From contig NC_058062.1 of NCBI RefSeq assembly GCF_020085105.1, positions 6,365,945 through 6,429,944 on the forward strand: a DNA stretch of 64,000 nt. The letters are read 5' to 3'. Below are positions 1 through 53,628 of the stretch, one piece after another. The DNA is from Siniperca chuatsi (taxonomy: Eukaryota; Chordata; Actinopteri; Centrarchiformes; Sinipercidae). The position numbers were made by a program, and so were the translations under genes. Every line of letters begins with the position of its first letter. The stretch's first letter is position 1. The notes beneath the pieces were generated by a model. That model did not search any database. It saw only the letters and a program-made list of their open reading frames with translations, and had not been told where the DNA came from.

Positions 1-11683
<11,683 letters not shown>

Positions 11684-12084
11684 GTTGGGCAGCAAAAGAC
11701 AAAAAAATTAAAAAAGCCACAGTTTTGTCTCAGCTACTCTGTTCTTCCTCCTCTTCTTCTCTTTGCAAAAACAGCTTGCTCTGAATCCCACTTCCACCCG
11801 TCACTCTCTTCCCCCCTCCGAATCACCACTGTTTCTAACTACACCCTTTCTCTCCTCCTCAGTGCTGTTCGTCCGTTGCCTTGGTTATTGCAAAAGACAC
11901 AAGGATCAGCTGATGAGGATTTGGAGCAGAAAGGATACAGTCTATCATCTGCACACTTTAAAACACCTGGACATTGAGTTCTATCTTTCTATTTTCAAAA
12001 ATTCTGCAATGTATTCCTCTGTTTGAGATTCTGGTGTAATTCCCTGGAATCGCAGCTAACCTCTCCCATCATTCTAAGTGATAA

Positions 12085-12275
12085 AAGTATAAATAGGACC
12101 ATCTCCTGGAGTTTCACTGTCAGCAGAGTGTATGGCGCCTCCCTCTGTCCAAACCAGCTGCGAGGTCAGGGAGAAATCTGAGATTAGACATGGTGACAAT
12201 GATGCTAACAATGCCAGGCCTAAAATCAGTGCTAGTTATGATATTACACACATTCCATGTCAAGTCTGTTTATGA
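12085..12275 (+). promoter_or_regulatory. TATA box and 47-codon ORF, divergent from plxdc1
   Basis: TATAAATAGG at about 12089 is followed 43 bp later by an ATG (12132) that opens a 47-codon frame ending at 12275 (start MAPPSVQTSCEVREK). The unit points away from plxdc1, whose first coding exon is 400 bp to the left. The peptide matches no family I know, so a divergent non-coding transcript or chance are equally likely. Confidence 0.2.
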
Positions 12276-12680
12276 CTCCTCAAAACATTGTGTCTCTTTT
12301 CTAACAACAACATCCTTTGGTGACCCACATGGGAATGAAACTTCTCTTTGTTGCAGTTTAATTTCCAGCGGTTATGTAAAAGCCCTGTTTACTTTACAAG
12401 CACTGCGGCAGACTCCACCACCTCTCTTAGCCACTGCTTTCATCATTTCTATCTGTTATGAGAGCAAACACGGAATCTTTGGCAAAGAAATGGCAGCTGA
12501 GCGTTTATTGGATTCACAGCTGGAAAGGCAATCAGTACCCTGTCCTATAATGCAGACCATAAACACAGCGTACACTGTGCACAGCAGCATGTGCAGATTT
12601 TCACAGAGACTGCTGACTTGAAATGAACAGATAAAGGAGGTTAGAATATCTATAATTTTCACATCTTTCTGAAAATTAAG

Positions 12681-13365
12681 ATGTTATACATAGACATTGT
12701 GGGGGTGGAGCTGGACTCTCCGGCGGTGGTGTCAGAGAGGAAGATGCTGGCCAAACTACATGCCATCTTGGACAGTGTCTCCCACCCGTTCCATGACGTG
12801 CTGGTCAAACAAAGGAGCACCTTCAGCGGAAGACTCACCCCCCAAAAAGCACATCAGAGCGCCACAGGAAGTCATTCCTGCCTGTGGCCATCAGACTCTT
12901 TAACTCCTCCCTCTAAGTGTAGTCTGTATGACCCTAAGTCATTAAACTGGACATTGATCATTACATCTCTGCAATACTTGACATAATTGTGCAATATCCT
13001 GTGTTAATACTCCTGGGCAATATACTTAAATTCCCTATTTATTGATATTGATATTTATTCATACCTCTATTACTGCTGTGCAATATCCTCCATCTCATTA
13101 TAAATAAGCTACACTTGGCAGTTCATGCACTAGTACTTTATACCATATTATTATCATCAACCAGTAAACCCACTTTGTACTTCACACTTATTTTATTTTA
13201 TACTTATACCCACTTGGTACTTTATTTATTTTCTGACCTGCATTATAGTGTATTATATTTTTTTTGCCTAGTACTTCTATTCCTGTGTGCACTGACGTGA
13301 TAGTGAGCTGCTGTAGCAAAAGAATTTCCCCTCGGGGATCAATAAAGTATTTCTGATTCTGATTC
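12681..13365 (+). mobile_element. 3' end of a non-LTR retrotransposon (L2/CR1-like LINE), 5'-truncated
   Basis: The element begins in the C-terminal end of ORF2 (VELDSPAVVSERKMLAKL, then SVSHPFHDVLVKQRSTFSG). A frameshift leads into a stretch resembling HRKSFLPVAIRLFNSS. The remainder is the characteristic 3' UTR with AATTTCCCCTCGGGGATCAA, AATAAAG, and a short tandem tail (TTCTGA)n. These are features of 5'-truncated L2-type insertions common in teleosts. The reading frame is broken, so the copy is dead. Clade assignment is from memory of similar tails. Confidence 0.8.
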
Positions 13366-13530
13366 TGATACTTACTGAGCATAATGTTTGGTTCACTTGT
13401 TCTTTCATGAAGTGCACTGATGAGGTGAATGCAGATACATCTATAGCAATCACAAAGAAAGCCAGCTGGATGAAGAGAAGCAGATTGGTGAATATTTAGA
13501 AAATTCATTCTATTAATTTCGCATTTTACT

Positions 13531-13809
13531 GTTGTAGCTGGTTGAGGTGGAGCTACTTTATTTATGTTTGAAATAACTGGTTTAATCTTTAGCAATACAT
13601 AGTATTTTATAAGCTTATTATGTGTTTTGGTTATGTAAAATCTGACTCTGAAAAGCAACTACAGCTGTCAAATAAATGTAGCGGAGTAAAAAGTACAATA
13701 TTTCCCCTGTGATATGTAGTGAAGTAGAAGTTTAAAGTAGCAGTACATGGAAATAGCCTACTCAGTAGACTACTTGAGTAAATGTATTTCGTTACTTTCC
13801 GCCACTGCT
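13531..13809 (+). mobile_element. hAT-type MITE fragment (3' part)
   Basis: It shares the block TTGTAGCTGGT-GAGGTGGAGCTA and the GGAGTAAAAAGTACAATATTT and AAGTTTAAAGTAGCA blocks with the fuller copy at 56131-56679. It ends in a degraded terminal repeat (CCGCCACTG). The 5' half is missing. Confidence 0.65.
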
Positions 13810-13919
13810 GGTAAGAAACAATTTTTCTGCTAATGCACTGAAATGTGTTTTACTCAACTCCCTGTTATTTTATTAGCCTATTTTATGTCAACATGGCTAG
13901 TAGCCTAACATATTGGTTT

Positions 13920-14300
13920 AGACCATGGATGCAACCTCAACCACGTCCACGTGTTTGTTACTGTAACCATAACAACGAAGGTCCTTTAATTAAGGAAGTT
14001 GCCATTTTAAAACAAACCACGACGTTTCCCTAACCAAGTCGTTTTTGTGCCTAAACCTAACCAAACCTTAAAACGGATGTAGTTTTCAACAGTGATTGGT
14101 ACAGGATGTGTCCGAAAGAGTAGGGAGTGATTATTCGGCGCAGACAAATGATGTCATCCTGCCGATAGCGGCGTCAGATCTATGCGTGTGTCGTTGTAGA
14201 GGGCAGTTACAAACGACGTATTTTTCGTTTAATTTGGAGGACTTTTTGCTTTTAGTTCACAGTACCTGCTCGGTACACGTAGTCACAAATGTAGGCTAAT
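13920..14300. repeat. probable teleost interspersed repeat
   Basis: The text around AACCACGACGTTTCCCTAAC and GTGCCTAAACCTAACC is of a kind I associate with a dispersed fish repeat. It is relatively CpG-rich next to AT-rich flanks and carries no coding sequence. Its class is not resolved. Confidence 0.4.
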
Positions 14301-14483
14301 TTCTCCCCCCAGTGGTCAAAATAACCTCGTGCCTGTTAACTAGGCTTACCTGTGAGATACCACGACTGTCGACAAAGTCAAACATGTGTTCGCTAAATAT
14401 AAATACGCAATGCCATATATAATCAATGCATGTTTAAATCAGGTTTCATTAAATAATAATCATACGAGCTTAGCACAATATCA

Positions 14484-14555
14484 GGGGGTATAGCTCAGTG
14501 GTAGAGCATTTGACTGCAGATCAAGAGGTCTCCGGTTCAAATCCGGATGCCCCCT
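14484..14555 (+). tRNA. tRNA-Cys (anticodon GCA)
   Basis: This 72-nt cloverleaf is nearly identical to the copy at 2417-2488. The acceptor GGGGGTA pairs with TGCCCCC, the anticodon loop is CTGCAGA, and the T arm TCCGG-TTCAAAT-CCGGA is perfectly paired, which makes this the better-folded of the two. The A and B boxes are canonical. A short T-rich tract occurs about 20-25 bp downstream (TTTATTCTTTTT), a plausible Pol III terminator. Confidence 0.96.
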
Positions 14556-14694
14556 TAATACACTTTATTCTTTTTCATGAAATCTACCTTCTTGAGAGGA
14601 AACCGACATTTTTAGTGTTAATTGCTGCTATAAGGTTAATATTACTTCACAAAAGAGAACATTTAGGGTCCATACAAACAGGCAGAGAGACTTT

Positions 14695-14840
14695 TAGACT
14701 TTAGACTTTGATGTGCCCAAGGGGAAATTCCTTTCCACAGCACTGCACACATCATACAACAGCACACAGTAACAACATACAATGACAAGAGTACACATTC
14801 AGGCCAGTTCAGTCAGGCCTATTGCCTATATCCACATACT
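14695..14840 (-). mobile_element. 3' tail of a second L2-like LINE, antisense
   Basis: The minus strand contains GGAATTTCCCCTTGGGCACA followed by a tandem AAAGTCTAAAGTCTAAAAGT tail, the same architecture as the tail at 13320-13365. Only the 3' UTR is present. Confidence 0.65.
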
Positions 14841-16249
14841 ACAGCATAATGCTACGGTATCTATAGCATAATCTAGTATAAAATGACTAAACTGTATGAT
14901 TTCATCTGTAGTGCTGCCAAAACCATCTGCTGTGAATGTGTGAGCACAAAACACACATATTTTTGTCATTACTGTTACTGCAGGTATAAACCACCCTTCA
15001 ACGGTATGCTGTGTATCGCTTGTTGAAACAAAAAATATTACAGCTGCATGACAGACAACACCCCCCCGGATATTTTCAATGATAATATTTATTTAAAATG
15101 ACACAATACAATATATACTTTTGTAATATGACTCATAGTCATTAGCAGCTAGCTCATTTTCCTATTCAATAAATAGTTCAAGAGCTTTGTTTTAAAAAAA
15201 TAAATTACTAAAAACCTTTAGGTCTAACAAAAGTGTCCTGTTATTCACTGGCATAGAATATAATCTTATACATCAGGTGCAGACTTGTATCCCAACATTG
15301 CAGAGTTTCTGACTAAGGGAGGCGACATGAGCTACAGTTTGTGCTTGCAGCTTCTTCTCAGTTATTGTGTAAAAGTCTTCCATGATAGAGGCTTAATACT
15401 AGGCAGCTACTAAACTCACTTTGTGATTGAAAAGCTTTTTTTGTAACAAGTGAGGTACTAAATTCGGTTGCAGCAGAAGTAGTTCAGGTTCATGTTCATG
15501 ATTGTCAAAGAGAAATGAAAGAGCAAATTTAAATATGAGAAAAACAACACTTTATCTGTAAAATATATGCTTTAGTGTTATCAATTATCATCTATGATCT
15601 ACCTGCCTCATGTTTTCCAGATGGCTTATTATTCAAGTGTAGGTTTAACATCCTCGGTTGTTCAGTTCTAGTAATTAATGAATGAATACCACTTTACAAT
15701 TCAATAAAGTAAGCTGTTGTCCCTTGATTAGTGAAATGAAAGAACGCCTATGAGAGTGGAATGTGATATTACTGGTCAGGTAGGATATCTTACATAAACA
15801 TGGTGCACATGGGTCACTTAAAGAAAACTTAAAAACGGTAAATGCACATAAAACACTTCCTTACTGTGCACAGCTTCATAACCACAACTGAGATACCAGA
15901 TTATTAGAATACAGGCTAATCAAACAAGCAAGCGGTTCTTGAACAGTTCAAAAATCAACACTTGGAGTCTAAATTTACTGATATTGGTGTACGTTAACCA
16001 ACTCTTAAGATCATCCATGTTTCTCTGTTGCTCATCCACCCTGAGGCTCAGCCATATGAGAGGCAGCCCCTCCAGACGCTCACACAGCTGGGTAAGACAT
16101 ACTGTCGGTGTGGCGAGGCAGGCTCTATCACAGACGCCATGTTCACAGGACTTTGCCCAAAACACTGTAAATAACCCTGACGCTGTGACCTTTGCAGTTC
16201 CTTCGAGGTTGGCTCAGTTTGAGGAAGTTTGATCCACTGGAGCTGTGTT

Positions 16250-18537
16250 CTAGTTTGCAACAACCCGCGACTTCATCCAGTCCAGACTGGCAGGTAGACT
16301 GCAAGAGAGTGAAAAGAAACGATAAGTGGCTGTTCCAGCAGAAGTTGATGTTTGTAAAGGCATTTTAAGGACTGACTCATACTGGCAGACACAGAAAGAG
16401 AAAGTATGAGGTGTGTTTGACTCACCCTTCTCCTGTCAGGGCACAGCAGGCTTGGACGTGCCAGGAGTGGGTTGTGATGGAGTCGAGTGTGAGGCACTGG
16501 GAGATCTCTGCCGCCGTCATCGAGCCCTTCACGTCTTGTTTGTTGGCCAAAACAAGAACGGCTGCGTTCTGTAGGTCCTACGTCCAAACCAGAGAAGATG
16601 GGTTACCAACGCTGCTTTCGGTATCAATTTATATTTATAGAGCTGAAACATTTCCATTGGAAATCCCAAAAATGTCCCCGTGTCAACTTTGAAAGAAGAA
16701 CAGCAGCCTCAGTGGAATATTTGAATGCATGTCAACATGCTGACTAACACAGTCTAAGTTGAAACTTCCTCATCATGTTGTGTCATGGGTTTGTAACCTA
16801 TGGCGCAATTAGTCACTCTGAAAACAGAAGTGCATCTCAAAGCATGAATAGCAGACTTGGGCAGATTCGCTGAACAAAAAAAGGGTTTTACGTCAAGGCT
16901 GCATTCACAGTAAATTGGTGGATTCTATTTTAATTTCTCAGCTTGATTTCACCTTAGTTTTTAATTGATAAAACTAATCCTGCTAACACACATCTCTCTA
17001 CACAGCTGGATTTGTACCTCATGTGAGAGCATGCGGTGCAGCTCTGCTTTGGTGAGAGTGAGGCGTTCGCGGTCGGTGCTGTCCACAACCAGAATGACAA
17101 TCTGAAAGAGCCACAACATTCATAATTAAATCAGTTTTTAGCACACAATCAACAGCTATCGCATATTAACAGAATCCATGTTATCAGTGTTGTAATTATA
17201 GGAGGGGGCACAAGACGTCTGCTACAGACATGTGTAATATGTTATAAATGATTATGTAACGGTGATAAGTAACTTTATCAGTACAGGGGGCATGGTAGGA
17301 AAATAAGAAGCCAATATGGGTTAATGTGCAATAGCCTATAAACTTTTAGGATGGTTTCTGTTTCTGTCTTGAATATCAAGAGTGTCAAAAATCATTTATA
17401 TATATTGAATTCTAGATGATCAATATTGGGAAAGCAAGATGTTTAGGTGTTTTTTGGGAACATAAGACCAAGAAACTTTAAAAAAATTCAGCTAAATCAA
17501 AACCTAAATGTGTAGACTAGGTACCTTAGATAAAAGCATCAGCAAAATGTCTTGTTTCTGACTTTTCTGTTTCATTTTTAACCTACAGAATGTATTTCAG
17601 TCTCTTATGTAGAGTTAGACAGAGGATCTGAAGACAGACAGTGATCCGTACCTCTGTGTTGCCATAGTATGAGTACCAGCTGGCTCGAAGGCTCTCCTGT
17701 CCTCCGATATCCCAAACTAAGAAGTGTGTGTTACGTACGATGATCTCCTCAACGTTGCTGCCGATGGTTGGTGATGTGTGGACGGCTTCTTTCGTCAGAC
17801 TGTTTGTGTGGGAAGGTGGGAAAACAAATTCAAGCACATATTTGACAGAATTCAGAGTAAATATACTAACCAGATTTTATAGTTATATAACTATTGTAGC
17901 CCCAGAAATTCACTTACAACTGATAGAGGATGGTTGTCTTTCCAGCATTGTCCAAACCCACGATAACAACTTTGTGCTCTGTAGGAAAGTTTATAAAAAT
18001 AATTACATTTAACCCGAACAGTGCAAACTGGATTTGTAGGTATCCTCATTCGAACACACTCTAATCTTGAGAACAATTTGTTTCAATGCATCACAAGACA
18101 AATGTACACTGAAACAGCAACCTCTGTTTCAGGAGATTAAATTGTTTCAACACACAGATAAGATAAAGACAGGTACTGAGCAGAATATCATTTCTTATCC
18201 CACAGTGAGGATATTACATCACTGAATAATACCAGTCCAACAGTGCATTCAAGTCAGGTCTCATGTACTCTACATTCCCTGTTTGGCAGAGAATGAAGCT
18301 GAAGTCTTAGTTTTCAGTCAGTCAGAATAAAAGGGAATTTATGTGTAAAGTGATTTTTTTAACAACATATCATTTCTAAGGATATTTATACCCTTAGAGG
18401 CTTTGAAAGATCGTATAGCAGCTGACAAACACCACGAATTCTGAAAGTCACACTGGAAATTGAGAAGTTGTGTAAAATAAGTTGCTCTTACCTCTGTCAC
18501 CGAAGACGGCCATCATCTTGGTCAGAAGAAATCCCAT
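16250..18537 (-). CDS. arl5c: ADP-ribosylation factor-like GTPase 5C
   Basis: Six coding exons on the minus strand: 18537-18492, 17978-17918, 17799-17652, 17101-17018, 16577-16426, 16298-16250. They sum to 540 nt, giving 179 aa, exactly the ARL5 family length. Gly2 ([13 protein letters not shown]) is the expected N-myristoylation site and precedes an amphipathic helix. P-loop GLDNAGKTT (~24-32), switch [20 protein letters not shown] (G3/switch II), NKQD (G4) and CALTGEG (G5 region) are all intact. The C-terminus [15 protein letters not shown] fits ARL5C better than ARL5A/B. Known family role: trans-Golgi GTPase; ARL5B recruits GARP, while 5C is little studied. Flanked by plxdc1 and cacnb1 as in human 17q12. 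Confidence 0.96.
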
Positions 18538-18547
18538 GTCCAACAAG

Positions 18548-18565
18548 TGTGTGTGTGTGTGTGTG
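18548..18565. repeat. (GT)n microsatellite in arl5c 5' UTR or promoter
   Basis: A run of about nine GT units lies 10 bp upstream of the arl5c ATG on the minus strand, so it would be a CA repeat in the 5' leader. Confidence 0.85.
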
Positions 18566-18822
18566 AGGTGAGTGATGAATACAGTAGAAGAGACTAACTT
18601 CAGTGTCTGTTAACAGCTGACTGTCTGATAAACTCTGTTCCTCCATCTAATATCAAGTTCTGCCTCAGCATAGTGGGCGGCGCTTCTCACGAGAAAAGCG
18701 TTGGTACTCTTCAGTCGAGTGAGTCACGGACAAAGGGCATAATGATGGTGCGTTCAGGGGCTGTGGGAAATGTCTGAATCCTCACGTGAGGGACCCATCA
18801 GGATAGCAAACACGGCAAGGTG

Positions 18823-19297
18823 CAGTTGTGGAATATTAACTAAGTACATTTACTTAGGTACTGTACTTAAGTACACTTTTGAGGTACTTTTACTTTACCT
18901 AAGTATTTCTTTACACTTCCACTCCACTACATTTCAGAGAGAAATATTGTACTTTTTACTTCACTACATTTATCTGACAGCTGGAGTTACTAGTTACTTT
19001 ACAGATTTTACAAACAAAACACATGATCAATTTATAAAATATCATAATGTGCTATAGATTAAATCATCCAACAGTATATAATATAGTTAAAATGTGCTCC
19101 ACCTCCACCAGCCATAACATTAAATGTGGCTTAGGCCTTTGTGTTAAAGCATCAGTAATAGTATTCCAATAATATGATGGATATAATAATTCTGCCCAAT
19201 AAATACTTTTATTTTAATACTTTAAGTACATTATTGCTGTTAATACTTTTGTACTTTTACTTAAGTGAAATCTTGAATACTACATCTTCCACCACTG
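18823..19297 (-). mobile_element. hAT-type MITE
   Basis: The terminal inverted repeats are CAG-TGTGG followed by AAGTACATTTACT on the left and AGTAA/TTACTT...TTCCACCACTG on the right. The interior is full of GTACTTTTACTT motifs. Eight-base flanks GCAAGGTG and GCAGAGTG agree at 6 of 8, consistent with an old hAT target-site duplication. Non-autonomous. Confidence 0.75.
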
Positions 19298-19550
19298 GCA
19301 GAGTGTGAGGGCTCACCATATACTCTCAGTTGCCAGTTTACTAGGTACACCTAGCTAACACTAATGCACTAATACAACAGTCCTGTTATAAAGCCGACCT
19401 TCATGAAGGTTATAATGTTCAGTTTTGCTGAAACTGTTCTAGAGAGGTGTTGATTCAACTTCATGGTCATTTTGGAGGATGTAGTTTGTGGCACTGTTGA
19501 ATTATATCGCATTGTAAAGAGAGATGTTTCTGTTATCAGACCTAATGATT

Positions 19551-19593
19551 ATGATTGACATACCCTCTGTTACCCAGAGGGTATGTCAATCAT
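19551..19593. repeat. perfect 19-bp inverted repeat with 5-nt loop
   Basis: Arms 19551-19569 and 19575-19593 are exact reverse complements, separated by TTACC. It is isolated from any recognised element and is listed again under findings. Confidence 0.95.
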
Positions 19594-20418
19594 TTATGGT
19601 AAAAGTCACAAATAGGATTTTTATCAGTAGTTTCCTTTTCCTGTTTCCTTTGTGACAAGAACTCACTTTACTTAAAGGCATGAAATCCAAATGTAGAACT
19701 GAAACCTGCTATGTCTTTTAAATGATTTCATTGTAATACACAGACATCAGACAATAACAAAAAATAAGTTATTGATATTTTTATGCTATTAACGGTTTAT
19801 TTAAATTATTAAAGTAGTAAAATGGCCTTTTAAGGTTGATAATGTCCAGTTGAGAAATACAAAAAAAGCTTCTTTAATGATACCTTTTGATATGCTCAAT
19901 ACATTTCAGATTTGTCTTTAAAATGTAGCCGCTGAACACTGATTTTTAGAGGCGGTCAGGAGCACTTGAAGGCAACATACAACACTGTGGGCTGATGACG
20001 CAGCTAATGACACACATGTGCAGTCCATATATGGAAACTGTTTCCCTTCCTCTTTCTGTGCATCACAGGGACATTGTTATGAACCAACAGAAAGCAAAAC
20101 TGGGTGAAAAAAGGAATCCCCTGGAATTTCCAGTCCACGTGTAAAAAGCATACTATTAATAATAATAATAATGAGGATTCCCTGTAAATCCTCAGTGCTG
20201 ACTCAGATGTTCTTAACATGTTGACTGGCAGCTCTTGTCTCTGTTGGGGCCTTTTTTCCAGGTTAGGTTCCTTTCCCAGTACAACTAACAGTCTCGATTC
20301 ATTTCACATCCATTTTCTCATTTTAAGGTATTAACATATTAACCATTAAGTATAACTGAATTAACCAACTAATCTACATATTCCGAAGTGAATGTGAGAT
20401 GTATTTGTTTAAATGCAT

Positions 20419-20934
20419 CAGAGGTGGAAAGTACTGTACTAACGTGCAATTTTGAGATACTTGAGGTACTGTACTTTACTTGGGTATTTACATTTTATGC
20501 TACTTTATACTTCTACTCCACTACATTTCAGAGGGGACATTATTTCCTTTTAAGCCACTACAATTACTAAACACCCACAGCTATTAGCTATTTTACAGAT
20601 TTAGGATTTTATTTACAAAATATATTCAACTTCTAAATTATAAATTTAAATTTTTTAATGGCTTTAACTGTCCAACAGTATATTAAGTAGATAACATTAG
20701 CTCCACCTTGAGTGTAGTAATAAGCTGCTTACATGTAATAATAATCCAATAAGGTAATATATATAATAATATAACACTCTGAAACAGGTCGTTCAGCATA
20801 ATGAGTACTTTTCTAAGTAAATTTTGTTGATAATACTTTTTTACTCTGAAGTAAAATTTTGTAACAAAGTAAATTTACACCGTTGTTGTCACTTTTACTT
20901 AAGAAAAAATATATGAATACTTCTTCCACCACTG
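20419..20934 (-). mobile_element. hAT-type MITE
   Basis: Same family as 18823-19297: left end CAGAGGTGG, right end TTCCACCACTG, with interior GTACTTTACTT, CTCCACTACATTTCAGAG and CTGTCCAACAGTATAT blocks shared. No clean target-site duplication seen. Confidence 0.75.
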
Positions 20935-20936
20935 AA

Positions 20937-21275
20937 CTATTGGAGCTTATCTGGTCCCATAAACTCAGTTCTTGTTAGTTTGATATTACAGTAATCTCGG
21001 CACACTGGGCTCTTTCCATCCATTAAATAACACTGTCTGATGCAAGGCTCACGTTTGAGTTTCAGATGGAAACCACGCCTTCGTTCGTGACATTTCCTCC
21101 ACTGAGTATCAGCGAGCTGTAAATGATGAGACGACAAGAACTCTGACTGCGAGAAAAAATAAAAACCACATCCTGGATTCAGCTGCACTTTAACTTCAGT
21201 CTTTTTTATTATGCTTCCTCCTTGGCAGGTGTGAACACATGCTCTGCGATTTGAGAGGAGTGTTTTGGAGTTCAT
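20937..21275 (-). CDS. unrecognised 112-codon ORF, possibly a terminal exon
   Basis: This minus-strand frame starts at 21275 (MNSKTLLSNRRACVH) and ends at 20937. It is Cys-rich toward the end (CIRQCYLMDGKSPVCRDYC) and basic in the middle (KCHERRRGFHLKLKR). A splice-acceptor-like TTTGAATTCACAG sits just before the ATG. I recognise no domain. It ends only 3 bp from a MITE, and its length is possible by chance in 4.8 kb of intergenic DNA. It could be an exon of an unannotated gene or noise. Confidence 0.15.
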   Translation of the reverse strand: MNSKTLLSNRRACVHTCQGGSIIKKTEVKVQLNPGCGFYFFSQSEFLSSHHLQLADTQWRKCHERRRGFHLKLKREPCIRQCYLMDGKSPVCRDYCNIKLTRTEFMGPDKLQ

Positions 21276-23330
21276 AGTACCTGTGAATTCAAATGAGGAA
21301 ACAATAAAGTCAAGCAGGTCCTAGTACTTGTTTTTTTCCTGAGAAGTTCTTTTGATCTGTGTTTTAATGGAAGCCAACAATCTGGTTTTTGTTTAATTTT
21401 TGCAGGTATACACCCAACAAAGCACCTTGACGGGACAGGTTCTACAGGCAGGCTGATGTTAGGTGTTCTATTAGACACATCTTTTGTTGGACCCTTCTCA
21501 AAATAATGAAGTGAATGAAATGAAAGAAGATGTAGTTGGAGCTCAAGAAGAAGAAAGAAAAGCTTACTCCATCGTATTATATGGTTTCCCCTGAACTAAA
21601 ACCTCTTTATATGTCCTGAGAAACATAAAAGGCAACACCACTAATGCATATTAAATTGTACACATACACATACAGGTTTTGCATCTTTGAAATCTGTCTT
21701 TGATAATCACATCTCCCCGTATCAATTAAGTGACACAATGGCATTTTCTGATTAAATTTTTAATTAAAATACGAATTTATCCACAGATTAAAAATGAAAG
21801 GCAGAAAAAGCAAAATGTAGCTACAATCAGGCACCAATGATACATGTTATTTCATATTTTTTAACAATTGCGATAACGCAACAATAACATTATTTACTGA
21901 TCATTATTTAATATTTACTTATTCAACTGAAGACGGGAGGGTCAAAGCGGCCCAAAGACATTCATGGATTCTCCATTATAGATAACTGAGTAAAGACCAA
22001 AACTGATCCTATCCCCCCCCCCCGGTACTCCTCTCACTACCTCACAAGAACTGAAGATTCAAAATAAAAAATTGCAAATGTCCACAGGAAAAAACAACAC
22101 TAATTCAGTCAGAAATTAAGAGTCAAAAGATAGTGGTATTTAATATCAGACAAGCTAGCTGTTTGGGTGGAAGTTGGGAGTGATCAACCACACACACAAG
22201 TACTTTTTATATATCCATTAGCCCTGAAAAATAGACGACAAAGCTGGTGCAAAGAAAAACGAGATGAGCGATGTGCTGGAGCGACAGAATGGGCTACGGT
22301 GCAGAGTAGCTACGAGACACGGGGAGACACAGATGTGGTATGAAAACGAGTGTAACAAGAGTTAAGACATCCCACCATGGCAGTGGTGGACATGGCTTGG
22401 CGAGACATTCCGGCACTTGTGATTGGAGTTTTCTTAAAATAAGGGTGTTTTAAGGTGGGAGTGACTAAGGCAGGACACTTCATTCACAAAACTACAACTG
22501 CAGTGCTTCTTTGAATCTGCACCATGTTAGAAAAAACAGAGAACATATGAATACTGCAGGCGCCCTCAGCACCCACGAGGAAGAGAAAAAACAGAAACGG
22601 GAGGACTGGGTCAGACGTGTACAGTGGCTGAACCAGGGAAGAAGTAAACGTCTTTGGAGTGTACTCTTTGTTGTTATCAAGCGTGTAGCAACATCGATAA
22701 ATCGTTGTGTTAAAATATGGCAACTTCTCCACCAGCTTTTTAAGGTCTAGGTGATAAGAAAGTGGAGGTGAGAGACTCATAACTTCTGGATCTCAGTATG
22801 GGAGAAATCCTGAAATCCAAAAGCACTGAGTGAGATTAAGGTAAAGAGAAACCCTGACACTGTACATGGGGACGGAGACATTAGACCCTGTTTAAGACTG
22901 CAGAGGACAGACATGACAGACTACAGCTCTACCAGCCTTCACACTCTACAAGTGAAGGAGAGGTTGAGTCAAACAGATCACAATCATAGATTCACAATCG
23001 TAACAATTACTGTCCTCGTGCTGTCAGTTTAGAAATCCATGATATTCATGCAGTAATTAACATAGGAAACAAAAAACAGACCAATATTATTTTTTCTAAA
23101 CATAAATAAATTGAATTGCAAGAAGAAGTGGATGAGAATGGCATCTGGCAGTTAATGTATTTCTTTACACTGTACTGGGATGTAAACAGATTAATTTGTT
23201 AGCCTGACTGGCATGGCCACGGACCCACACTTCAGTTTCTTTTGAACCCAAAACCTGAACCTTTCCCCCCTCCCTCCCCTCCTCCTCGTTCTGTCCAGTA
23301 GCTTCCTTGCCTCTGTGGTATGATGCATGT

Positions 23331-53628
<30,298 letters not shown>

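Larger units (their letters stand above)
11684..16249. other. intergenic region plxdc1-arl5c
   Basis: The plxdc1 5' UTR and promoter should lie just right of 11683. The region also contains a TATAAATA motif on plus (12087), an L2-like LINE tail (12681-13365), a hAT-MITE fragment (13531-13809), a teleost repeat (13920-14300), a tRNA-Cys (14484-14555) and a second LINE tail (14695-14840). 14850-16249 shows nothing beyond AT-rich sequence; the arl5c 3' UTR probably ends within it. Confidence 0.6.
18538..23330. other. intergenic arl5c promoter to cacnb1 3' UTR
   Basis: From the left: the arl5c promoter (a CpG-richer patch ~18660-18800), a hAT MITE (18823-19297), a perfect hairpin (19551-19593), a second hAT MITE (20419-20934), an unrecognised minus-strand ORF (20937-21275), then low-complexity AT-rich sequence and the presumed cacnb1 3' UTR (right part, up to 23330). 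I could not fix the cacnb1 polyadenylation site. Confidence 0.55.

Noticed and set aside
14498-14704. 68-codon ORF starting inside tRNA-Cys
   Set aside because: It reads through a tRNA gene into AT-rich DNA and a LINE tail.
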